DNA of 64,000 nucleotides from Candidatus Gastranaerophilales bacterium (GTDB taxonomy: Bacteria > Cyanobacteriota > Vampirovibrionia > Gastranaerophilales > Gastranaerophilaceae), in NCBI GenBank assembly GCA_905235155.1, contig CAJOKJ010000003.1, positions 35,142-99,141 on the forward strand, read 5' to 3'. Below, piece by piece: positions 11,001-16,828 of this stretch. Under the pieces are notes generated by a model, which was not told where the DNA came from, ran no database searches, and was given only the letters and a program-made list of their open reading frames with translations. The stretch's first letter is position 1; each line of letters begins with the position of its first letter. The position numbers and the translations under genes are program-made.

Positions 11001-12083
11001 GATTTAAAAATTGAAAAAGATGCAGTTCTTGTGCTTAACGAAGGTAATGCAAATGCCGTAAATGATATAATTATAGCGTCTATAAAAGATGACGGTCTTG
11101 ATACAGTTGGCGGAATTTCAATAGACGGATATATTCTAAATGCAGGAAAAGGTGATTTAGACATATACAACTATGGAAAAGGTAATACTTTAATTTCATC
11201 ATCAATTGAAGCAAGTAACGGAGATATAAATATAATCAGTTACAATTCTGAATATGGTATAAATACAGGTGCAGATTCAATCATAACTGCTACAAACGGC
11301 AATTTAAATATTGAAAATGCGGCAAATGCAGGTACTAACGGTATAAATATTCTTGGAACTTTAAATGCCACAAATGATATAAGTATTAATGACACAGGTT
11401 CAAGTATAAATATAAATAAAATGGTATCAAATACTGCAAATGTAAGTACTGCAGGCGTAAATTTAGAAATATCAAATGCAAATGTTAATAAATCTGGCTC
11501 TTTTAAAAACTATATTCATAGAGTTGTATTGGATAATAATTTAACTCATCTTATTGATTCAACTGTACAATTATATACTCAAAAAACAGGCGAATTTAGT
11601 TTAGGAATGAATAATACAAGTGTAATTAACACATCAGCTCCTGTTGTAAACTTTAATCCTGATAGAGTTGTAAACAAATTCAATACAGAAGGCAGTTTTT
11701 ATAATTTGACATACAAAGAAAATAAAATAGAGTTGGAAAACAAAAATACACAACCTGATTTACAAGTTATTAATCCTGTAAATATAAGTCAAACGGCATT
11801 GAACTTTAGTGCAGAAAATTTAGGAACAATTATATCTGATATTCCTATTAAAAATATGTCTGTAAATGGTGCAATTATTGAAAACCAAAATTATACTGTC
11901 GGACAAAAAATAAAAATAAACTTAAATATCAACAATAGTCCAAAAACAATTCAGGCTGAAGTAACGAGAGTTTACGGCAATAATGCGGATATAAAATTTA
12001 TAAACGTAGATAAAGCAACAGAAAATCAAATTTTATATGAATTAATGTCAAATAATAGTTCTGATTCAATTATTGATTTATAA
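8067..12083 (+). CDS. Giant filamentous adhesin, C-terminal portion with PilZ-like tail
   Basis: This is the continuation of the upstream adhesin frame; the reading frame is open from 7953. The TTG at 8067 and the first in-frame ATG at 8160 both lack a convincing ribosome binding site, so independent translation is doubtful. The first ~60 codons finish a coiled coil. The body is a beta-helix of short Asn/Gly turns with recurrent 'GNI.I' and 'NGNV.I.N' strands. The last ~85 residues (from about 11820) differ: they contain NMSVNG, matching the PilZ [D/N]xSxxG motif, followed by strands of the type 'VGQKIKINLNI...AEVTRVYG..ADIKF'. The arginine-rich RxxxR half of the cyclic-di-GMP site is not visible, so nucleotide binding is uncertain. 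The gene for an Skp-like chaperone follows 22 bases downstream. Confidence 0.75.
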   Translation: MAELQESKNNKQSRIEQIENCDKRKLADGSIMFYNINFKSSKVTISGLNNLTGTGEIQTSTPGLKIDNYSSRSMIFNDVLYNYTSGGLIINGVDYSQPGRIAYTPSPSHNVQKTNGISDITNAIEINTYYDHNNPLLVKSNISNIVFNGIYNTNGLLPTSIFNDSGDIIFNNLADGNFKQLVATQGNVLVTKSDKMQMNNGSKLFAGKDINIKTSQFINNADVKAGNSIRNITIDDTLYNKLTLNEDGVINMDKNGKSVYLMSDNNIKAVRDNDGNIHIYITDASKGSITIDSDNITGNGTYTYSSGNGKVDIVNNTNHKIIVHNLSNDYTVKTSNKNATKISNITGDTTITSNNAETELAGSITNAIGTEALENKGTLSINAKGITLDDSSAKYDINATGEININSTNGSTIIGSINNNIGNISINETTGNVSIKNAITASTGNITVIQEGNTAESFILSSLGRLNVSKAGNITVESKAKNTTLAGAISTEEGNILVTSNGNEKLSVADISSGKGNITILNENADAKVDITENITNKDGNINILSSSGADIQKSLYTKKGDLTILTLGSDKLTVNDITNDNGEIIIATISDDTTLKGAIKASLGNIEIYSMGESLTLDGGSITLNDSNTQVPVGKDYNIKITNSGYSSRESKGGSITLKGDITAYKRGNILIENDKDSTSNLSIAGAIKTDTGYISITNNSTSTNPVINTIINGTADNKNLIQSENGNVIITNSASGGTDIRYTDINANNGNVIITSNDGPYYDDETVNVYAKQGIYRYISGASGDINYINSRNDSDSGTTVEYGDNGAVILGPNYELYNGTGDVKLTNVGNGMFIIMGDIHNNTTQTGTSSITLDNQGGGSFIITGNINNYSVSADEDSNTGNLEILNNGGGNLFIGENAVINNKNGDVIITNASKQTLDNSSYGAIINGTITNENGSVIITNNNEATVYNEDYGTSVNGAISTKNGNIAILNYDGDLKIEKDAVLVLNEGNANAVNDIIIASIKDDGLDTVGGISIDGYILNAGKGDLDIYNYGKGNTLISSSIEASNGDINIISYNSEYGINTGADSIITATNGNLNIENAANAGTNGINILGTLNATNDISINDTGSSININKMVSNTANVSTAGVNLEISNANVNKSGSFKNYIHRVVLDNNLTHLIDSTVQLYTQKTGEFSLGMNNTSVINTSAPVVNFNPDRVVNKFNTEGSFYNLTYKENKIELENKNTQPDLQVINPVNISQTALNFSAENLGTIISDIPIKNMSVNGAIIENQNYTVGQKIKINLNINNSPKTIQAEVTRVYGNNADIKFINVDKATENQILYELMSNNSSDSIIDL

Positions 12084-12105
12084 TATAAATGAAAGGAGTA
12101 ATAAA

Positions 12106-12573
12106 ATGAGAACACAATTAAAAACAATAGGCTTAATAGTATTAGGATTAGGATTAGTATTAAGTTTAGGCTTTAATAATTTTGCAATGGCATCGGAAGT
12201 AAAAAAAATTGCAGTTGTAGATGTAAATAAGATTGTTGCATCTTCTAATCAAGTAAAAGCATTAAAAGAAGAACAAGAAAAGAAAATGCAAGATTTACAA
12301 AAATGGTTAACAACAGTTAGAGAAGATGTAGCAAAACAAAAAACAAAAGAAGGTAAAGAAAAATTAATTGCTAAATATGACGAAACTTTCGCAAAAAAAC
12401 AAGAAGCTATAAAAAAGAACTACGCAGAAAAGTTAATGGCAATAGATAAAAATATATCAGGTGTAATAGCAAAAGAAGCTCAAGCTCAAGGATATGACAT
12501 AGTACTATCAAAAGGTATTGTTCTATACGGTGGAGATGATATAACATCTGAAATTGAGAAACATATAAAATAA
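12106..12573 (+). CDS. OmpH/Skp-family periplasmic chaperone
   Basis: This 155-residue protein has a signal peptide (MRTQLKTIGLIVLGLGLVLS, cleavage predicted after A-M-A near residue 30). It then has the Skp/OmpH pattern: a short strand 'KIAVVDVNKIVASS', a long charged coiled coil with many K/E/Q residues (about residues 55-125), and a closing strand region 'AQGYDIVLSKGIVLYGG'. Members bind unfolded outer-membrane or exported proteins in the periplasm. The start at 12106 is chosen because GAAAGGAG lies 8 bases upstream; an in-frame upstream start at 12073 would overlap the adhesin gene and lacks this site. Placement directly behind the giant adhesin suggests co-transcription and a role in holding it during export, which is inference. 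Confidence 0.88.
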   Translation: MRTQLKTIGLIVLGLGLVLSLGFNNFAMASEVKKIAVVDVNKIVASSNQVKALKEEQEKKMQDLQKWLTTVREDVAKQKTKEGKEKLIAKYDETFAKKQEAIKKNYAEKLMAIDKNISGVIAKEAQAQGYDIVLSKGIVLYGGDDITSEIEKHIK

Positions 12574-12596
12574 AATTTAAAAAATAAAATAATATT

Positions 12597-12636
12597 AAAA
12601 GGGGTGCTAATGACTGTTAGTATCCCTTTTTATTTG
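12597..12636 (+). terminator. Rho-independent terminator after the Skp-like gene
   Basis: AAAAGGGGTGCTAA pairs with TTAGTATCCCTTTT across the loop TGACTG (14 pairs, two of them G-U), followed by TATTT. It closes the adhesin-chaperone unit. Confidence 0.8.
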
Positions 12637-12758
12637 ACCTCTATATTTAATTATTATTTTCTGCTCTACGTAAGAAATATGCTTGTACGTACTTGCACAC
12701 AGGACATAATTTAGGTGCTTTTTGGGGTATAGTATAGTTTTTGGGGTAAAGTTAAATT

Positions 12759-13031
12759 TTATAATTTTTCGTTATCAATAAAAAATGCATTTAATAGGTC
12801 GGTGTTTTGTCTTAAATTCTTAATTACAGGTGTGAGGTTGTAGCATTCTTCTATTTCAGGTTGATTTGATACAAAGCGGAATGTCGGCAGATGGCTTAAG
12901 CGTGAGCGTGCCCGTTTAACGCCGACAACCAAGCGATAATCAACGATAACGGCTATATTATAAACATTCTCTGCCCATTTACTAATTTGCTTAAATTCCT
13001 TTGCAGTAATATTTATCCCGACTTTTTCCAT
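12759..13031 (-). CDS. Small hypothetical protein
   Basis: This 90-residue protein is not recognised. The start at 13031 is chosen because AAGGAGG sits 6 bases before the ATG on the minus strand; the in-frame start 24 bases upstream has no such site. It begins MEKVGINITAKEFKQISKWA, then a basic stretch 'VVGVKRARSRLSHLP' and an acidic, Asn-rich end. There is no signal peptide or membrane segment. The N-terminal helix followed by a basic patch could suit a nucleic-acid-binding or antitoxin-like protein, but nothing proves this. It opens the accessory island and diverges from the 13251 gene, with a strong promoter and a palindrome in between. Confidence 0.6.
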   Translation of the reverse strand: MEKVGINITAKEFKQISKWAENVYNIAVIVDYRLVVGVKRARSRLSHLPTFRFVSNQPEIEECYNLTPVIKNLRQNTDLLNAFFIDNEKL

Positions 13032-13113
13032 AATGACCTCCTTTGCACACAACATTAGCGTGAAAGAAAAAAGAAAGCATTAAAATCTTTACACAACAAC
13101 ACAATCAGACTTG

Positions 13114-13129
13114 ACAAATAATTATTTGT
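13114..13129. promoter_or_regulatory. 16-bp perfect palindrome, candidate operator
   Basis: ACAAATAATTATTTGT is its own reverse complement. It lies in the divergent intergenic region between the 12759-13031 and 13251 genes, 15 bases before a good -35 box. Position and symmetry fit a dimeric regulator; the regulator is unknown. Confidence 0.4.
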
Positions 13130-13144
13130 TAAGTAGCACAAGGG

Positions 13145-13173
13145 TTTACAAGTTTTTTGTAATATGTTATAAT
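13145..13173 (+). promoter_or_regulatory. Sigma-70-type promoter of the 13251 gene
   Basis: TTTACA (13145-13150), 17-base spacer, TATAAT (13168-13173). This is close to the bacterial consensus and gives a leader of about 70 bases before the ATG at 13251. Confidence 0.7.
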
Positions 13174-13250
13174 AAGAAAATTGCAAGAATTTTGCAATAC
13201 AACTATACAAGCAATGTAATAAAATATACAGCAAAAGAAAGGAGCAAATT

Positions 13251-13487
13251 ATGCCAGAATATGACGAACAAATAAGACAAATTGAGTTAGCACAACAAAG
13301 GAAACAACAACAAAATGAACAATTACGTTCTATCTTAAAAGATACTCATGATATATCCGATGCCCAAAACACACTAAATAATCCATATAAACACCCCATT
13401 GAAAAAGTATACGCAATATTTAATGCTTCAAGCATCTTGGGAAAATATTTAATACAATTTAGAAATAGATTTTGGAGACATTTCTAA
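13251..13487 (+). CDS. Small Gln-rich hypothetical protein
   Basis: This is a 78-residue protein with a clear ribosome binding site (AAAGGAG, 8 bases before the ATG) and a near-consensus promoter. The N-terminal half is a Gln/Glu/Arg-rich helix (residues 5-30, many QQ pairs) likely to form a coiled coil. The C-terminal half ends in a basic aromatic tail 'FRNRFWRHF'. There is no signal peptide. I do not recognise a family. Its strong expression signals inside an island with nuclease-like genes make it worth testing as a regulator, antitoxin or phage-derived peptide, but that is speculation. Confidence 0.6.
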   Translation: MPEYDEQIRQIELAQQRKQQQNEQLRSILKDTHDISDAQNTLNNPYKHPIEKVYAIFNASSILGKYLIQFRNRFWRHF

Positions 13488-13609
13488 TGTTTGAGAAAAT
13501 GTTGTCGAGGCATACAAAAAGTTTCCTACGGTTACTATTGGGAATTTGTTAAAAAAAAGTTATTTTTATTTTATGATAGCATTATAATAATCAGTATATG
13601 GGTGTTTGA

Positions 13610-14626
13610 ATGGGTAATAATTCAAAAAATACTAAAGTATATATAATAATTCCAATTTACAACATTTCTATTGAAAAAGAACTTTTAGGCAAAGTTTTAA
13701 TAGATGATTATTGTTTTATCTCAAAAAACACATTAAAAACAAAAGATAAAAGTTTCATACCAAATGGTGAAAATAATCAAATATTCGAGTTATTAGACTT
13801 TGATATTAGACCGACAGATCCTTTATCTCAATTTCGCAATATTCCAAAGTATTGTATTTTTAAAGAAATTATATTTGACGAAACATTAAATAATGAAGAA
13901 ATAAAAAATGTAAGAATAGCAGAAGCAAGAAAAATAGATAAATTATTATTTATTATGCGAATAGCACAAAAAGGAGATTGTATAATAGGTAACTTTTACA
14001 TGTTTTCGGAAGATTCACAATCTGCATCTACATCTACACCGCAAAACCCTATTAACTTTGGAAATTATAATGAAAATAAACTCCCAATTGAACTTTATGA
14101 ATGTACATTAGAAATATTTGAATCAATAAAATCTATAAATGATAAAATAAATAAAATTGATTATTCTATTTTGGGTATTGCTAGCAATTATTTATCTCAA
14201 TATTATAGTTCTAATGATTATAAAGATAAAATTTTGAAATTGGCAATTATATTTGAAAGTACTCTGTTGAATGAACATGATGAATTAAGTTACCGTTTAA
14301 AGTATAGAACAAGCAGTCTAATCAAAAACAATGTTTTAGAAATTATGAATATGTTTTATAAAACAAGAAGTATTATTGTTCATTCTGGCGATATTAAAAG
14401 TGATTATTATAGTAAAATCAAGAAATATTTAGACAATTTACAAGGCTCCGATATAAATGATGAATATTTTATTTTATACTATTTTGTAAAAAAAATCGAA
14501 AGTATCATAAGAATTTCTTTAATTAATTCTCTTGATATTATTGTTGAGAATAATTTTCATTCCTTTGGAGATGTACAAAATTACTTAGATGAACAATTAA
14601 TAAATACATTAAATAGACTTAATTAG
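13610..14626 (+). CDS. HEPN-domain protein (ApeA-like HEPN at C-terminus)
   Basis: This 338-residue cytoplasmic protein has two parts. The N-terminal ~190 residues are mixed alpha/beta and unrecognised. The C-terminal ~140 residues are helical and carry the signature of ApeA-like HEPN domains: 'FESTLLNEHDELSYRLKYR' followed by 'FYKTRSIIVHSG', in which R253 and H258 form the RxxxxH motif of HEPN ribonucleases. HEPN proteins often act as RNases in phage defence or toxin-antitoxin systems. The start at 13610 has only a weak ribosome binding site. A TATAAT lies at 13583. It is convergent with the zinc-ribbon/nuclease gene, and the island context agrees with a defence role, but no defence partner is certain. 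Confidence 0.7.
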   Translation: MGNNSKNTKVYIIIPIYNISIEKELLGKVLIDDYCFISKNTLKTKDKSFIPNGENNQIFELLDFDIRPTDPLSQFRNIPKYCIFKEIIFDETLNNEEIKNVRIAEARKIDKLLFIMRIAQKGDCIIGNFYMFSEDSQSASTSTPQNPINFGNYNENKLPIELYECTLEIFESIKSINDKINKIDYSILGIASNYLSQYYSSNDYKDKILKLAIIFESTLLNEHDELSYRLKYRTSSLIKNNVLEIMNMFYKTRSIIVHSGDIKSDYYSKIKKYLDNLQGSDINDEYFILYYFVKKIESIIRISLINSLDIIVENNFHSFGDVQNYLDEQLINTLNRLN

Positions 14627-14677
14627 TTTTTAAGTACATAATACTTATATTTATTTTCTGCATTGGGAAGATTAAAT

Positions 14678-14770
14678 CTACTTTAACAGCCACGCAAGAA
14701 ATTTTATAAAACCATTCCAAAATCTATGTTTTTTTAATTTTTTAAATTGTTTTTCTTTATCTATTTGCAT
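14678..14770 (-). CDS. Putative 30-residue cationic amphipathic peptide
   Basis: On the minus strand an ATG begins one base after the stop of the zinc-ribbon/nuclease gene and encodes a 30-residue peptide. It has a charged start (MQIDKEKQFKKLKKHR) and a hydrophobic, Trp-containing end (FWNGFIKFLAWLLK). Close stop-start spacing suggests translational coupling. The composition suits a membrane-active peptide. No clear ribosome binding site is visible, so it may be fortuitous. Confidence 0.35.
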   Translation of the reverse strand: MQIDKEKQFKKLKKHRFWNGFIKFLAWLLK

Positions 14771-14771
14771 A

Positions 14772-16685
14772 TTATCTTTTCTTTTTCTTTCTACATTCTG
14801 GACAGCCACTACCACCCTTTCTTCTTGAAGTGATAGCTGTTTTCCACTCATGCCCTTTATCACACTGCCACCATACTTTCTGTTTTGAACCATATGTTAC
14901 CATTGTAGGTTTTAATTCACCATTCTTTGTAGGGTGCCATTCCTTTGCTATTTCTGGATGCGTTGTAGCTAGGTCATTATATCCTTGAAGAACTCGTCTA
15001 TTATTACAAAAAGGACACCCTTGATTTTGTCTTGTCCTATTTACTAATGAAGCTTGCCATTCATGCCCTTTATCACATAACCACCAAACTTTTTTCTCCG
15101 ATCCTGCAATAACATCAGTAGGTTCTAAAGTGCCGTTTTTTGTAGGGTGCCATTCTTTTGCTATTTTCGGATGTGTTGTATCTAGGTCATTATATCCTGA
15201 TAAGACCTTTTTATTAACGCAATATGGACACTTATCGCCTCTGTATCTCCATGCCACTGCTGCTTGCCACTCATGTCCTTTATCACATTGCCACCATACC
15301 CTAATATTACTATTTGCAGCAGTATTATATGGTGTCAGATTCCCATTTTTAGTAGGATGCCATTCTTTAATTAAATTGGGTATTTTATTTGCTAAAGAGT
15401 TTTCTTTTTCTTGAATTTCAATTAATTTATATATTTTTAAGGTATCTCTGTCAACATTTATATCTATTATATTATTTTGTCCATAATTCTCGTATATAAA
15501 CTTAAAAATACAATTTATGGCATTATTTAAGTCAGAATCTTTTCTTCCTTGCACGTAAAAACATTGAGTTGCGATATTATCATTCTGTGGACAACCTAAC
15601 TCTCTGATTCTCAATAATTGCAAACCGAATTTTTTACATATATCATATTTTTTTATATCTTTTAGATTATTTTTATGGTAGTAATATCCATCATACTCTA
15701 TGCCTAAATTTAATTCTTCTATAAAAATATCAAGTTCTGAATTTTGTGTATATGGTATTTTAAAATTTTCAATAGCATTAGGGAAACATTGTTTTATATA
15801 GAAAAATATTGCTTTTTCAGGAAAGGAAATTCTTTTTTCTTCTGAACATTTTGGGCAATTTTGTCGCATTAAAGTTCTATTTATAACAGAAGTCTGCCAT
15901 TCATGTCCTTTATCACATTGCCACCATACTTTAGAAGTGGAGTTTATTGAAACATTTTCAGGAGTTAAATTCCCATTTTTAATTGGATGCCACTCTTTTG
16001 CAACCCTTGGATTTAATGTTTGTAAATCATTCACACCTTTAAGTAATTTTCTATTGCTGCATACTGGACAACCTTGATTTTGCCTTATTCGGTTATCTAT
16101 TTTGGCTTGCCACTCATGTCCTTTATCACATTGCCACCATACTTTTTGATGACTACCAGCAACAAACATAGTAGGATTTAAATCACCATTTTTTGTTGGA
16201 TGCCATTCCTTTGCTATTTCTGGGTGCGTTGTTGCAAGATCATTATAACCTTGAAGAACTCGTTTATTACTGCATATTGGGCAACCTTGATTTTGCCTTG
16301 CACGATTGTTTACATTTGCTTCCCATTCATGCCCTTTTTTACATTTCCACCACACTTTTTTATTAGAGCCAGAAGTCAACATTGTAGGTTTTATACTACT
16401 ATTTTTTGTTGGATGCCATTCCTTTGCTATTTCTGGGTGCGTTGTTGCAAGATCATTATATCCAGATAAAACTTTTTTATTGCTACAATATGGGCAACTA
16501 TCACCCCTTGCTCGTGAATTTGGATATGCTTGCCATTCATGGTCTTTTTTACATTTCCACCACACTTTTTTATTGCTTCCATACCCAATATTATGTGGTG
16601 TATTTTCAGCATTTTTAGTTGGATGCCATTCTTTTAGCAAATCTTCTCTGTTATTCTCAATACACCAATCATAAAATGTTTTCAT
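14772..16685 (-). CDS. Seven-repeat zinc-ribbon protein with embedded Vsr/DUF559-like nuclease domain
   Basis: This 637-residue protein consists of seven copies of a ~71-residue zinc-ribbon unit of the DUF4379 type: 'KEWHPTKN', then 'KVWW.C..GHEW', then 'CP.C'. Four copies precede and three follow a different domain at about residues 290-420. That domain has 'FPEKAIFFYIKQ', 'SELDIFIEELNLGIEYDGYYYH' and 'LLRIRE', resembling the E...D...ExD core of PD-(D/E)XK endonucleases of the Vsr/DUF559 group. Each ribbon has cysteine and histidine ligands, so the protein probably binds DNA through many zinc ribbons and cuts or nicks it. Two repeats contain an identical 60-bp DNA segment, a sign of recent internal duplication. 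The island neighbourhood suggests phage defence or an invasive endonuclease. Start 16685 has only a weak ribosome binding site. Confidence 0.75.
   Translation of the reverse strand: MKTFYDWCIENNREDLLKEWHPTKNAENTPHNIGYGSNKKVWWKCKKDHEWQAYPNSRARGDSCPYCSNKKVLSGYNDLATTHPEIAKEWHPTKNSSIKPTMLTSGSNKKVWWKCKKGHEWEANVNNRARQNQGCPICSNKRVLQGYNDLATTHPEIAKEWHPTKNGDLNPTMFVAGSHQKVWWQCDKGHEWQAKIDNRIRQNQGCPVCSNRKLLKGVNDLQTLNPRVAKEWHPIKNGNLTPENVSINSTSKVWWQCDKGHEWQTSVINRTLMRQNCPKCSEEKRISFPEKAIFFYIKQCFPNAIENFKIPYTQNSELDIFIEELNLGIEYDGYYYHKNNLKDIKKYDICKKFGLQLLRIRELGCPQNDNIATQCFYVQGRKDSDLNNAINCIFKFIYENYGQNNIIDINVDRDTLKIYKLIEIQEKENSLANKIPNLIKEWHPTKNGNLTPYNTAANSNIRVWWQCDKGHEWQAAVAWRYRGDKCPYCVNKKVLSGYNDLDTTHPKIAKEWHPTKNGTLEPTDVIAGSEKKVWWLCDKGHEWQASLVNRTRQNQGCPFCNNRRVLQGYNDLATTHPEIAKEWHPTKNGELKPTMVTYGSKQKVWWQCDKGHEWKTAITSRRKGGSGCPECRKKKKR
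16188..16247 (-). repeat. 60-bp direct repeat, copy 1 (inside zinc-ribbon gene)
   Basis: This segment is identical, base for base, to 16401-16460, exactly 213 bp (71 codons, one ribbon repeat) away. It shows recent duplication or gene conversion between ribbon repeats. Confidence 0.9.
16401..16460 (-). repeat. 60-bp direct repeat, copy 2 (inside zinc-ribbon gene)
   Basis: Second copy of the segment at 16188-16247, in register with the 71-residue protein repeat. Confidence 0.9.
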
Positions 16686-16714
16686 AAAATAATATTAACA
16701 TAAAATCAACTCGA

Positions 16715-16801
16715 CTATCTATTTCGTTGCTTTTCAGGTGGTTTTTGTGCATCTCTTGGTATTAACCAATATTGTTCGCATTTAATAATGCTATTTTTAT
16801 G
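16715..16801 (-). pseudogene. Possible C-terminal gene remnant
   Basis: The minus-strand frame reads '..IIKCEQYWLIPRDAQKPP' and ends EKQRNR plus a TAG stop at 16715-16717. It is 28 codons long and bounded upstream by another TAG, with no start codon. The composition looks like the end of a real protein rather than random AT-rich sequence, so it may be a leftover from an earlier gene in this island. I cannot name the family. Confidence 0.25.
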
Positions 16802-16808
16802 CTAAAAT
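16800..16808 (+). promoter_or_regulatory. Extended -10 promoter of the YhcG-like gene
   Basis: TGCTAAAAT, an extended -10 element (TGN plus TAAAAT), lies 20 bases before the ATG at 16829. The same element recurs before several genes in the window. Confidence 0.5.
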
Positions 16809-16828
16809 AAAGGTGTTCGGAGGTATTC

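Noticed and set aside
13486..13551. A 21-codon frame overlapping the stop of the 13251 gene
   Set aside because: It is short, has no ribosome binding site of its own and no recognisable product.
15130..16674. Several plus-strand frames rich in Cys, His and Phe opposite the zinc-ribbon gene
   Set aside because: They repeat with the 71-codon period of the real gene and are simply its complement.
14772..16685. Regularly spaced repeats that could suggest a CRISPR array
   Set aside because: The spacing is 213 bp, the repeats are imperfect and coding, and they encode zinc ribbons.
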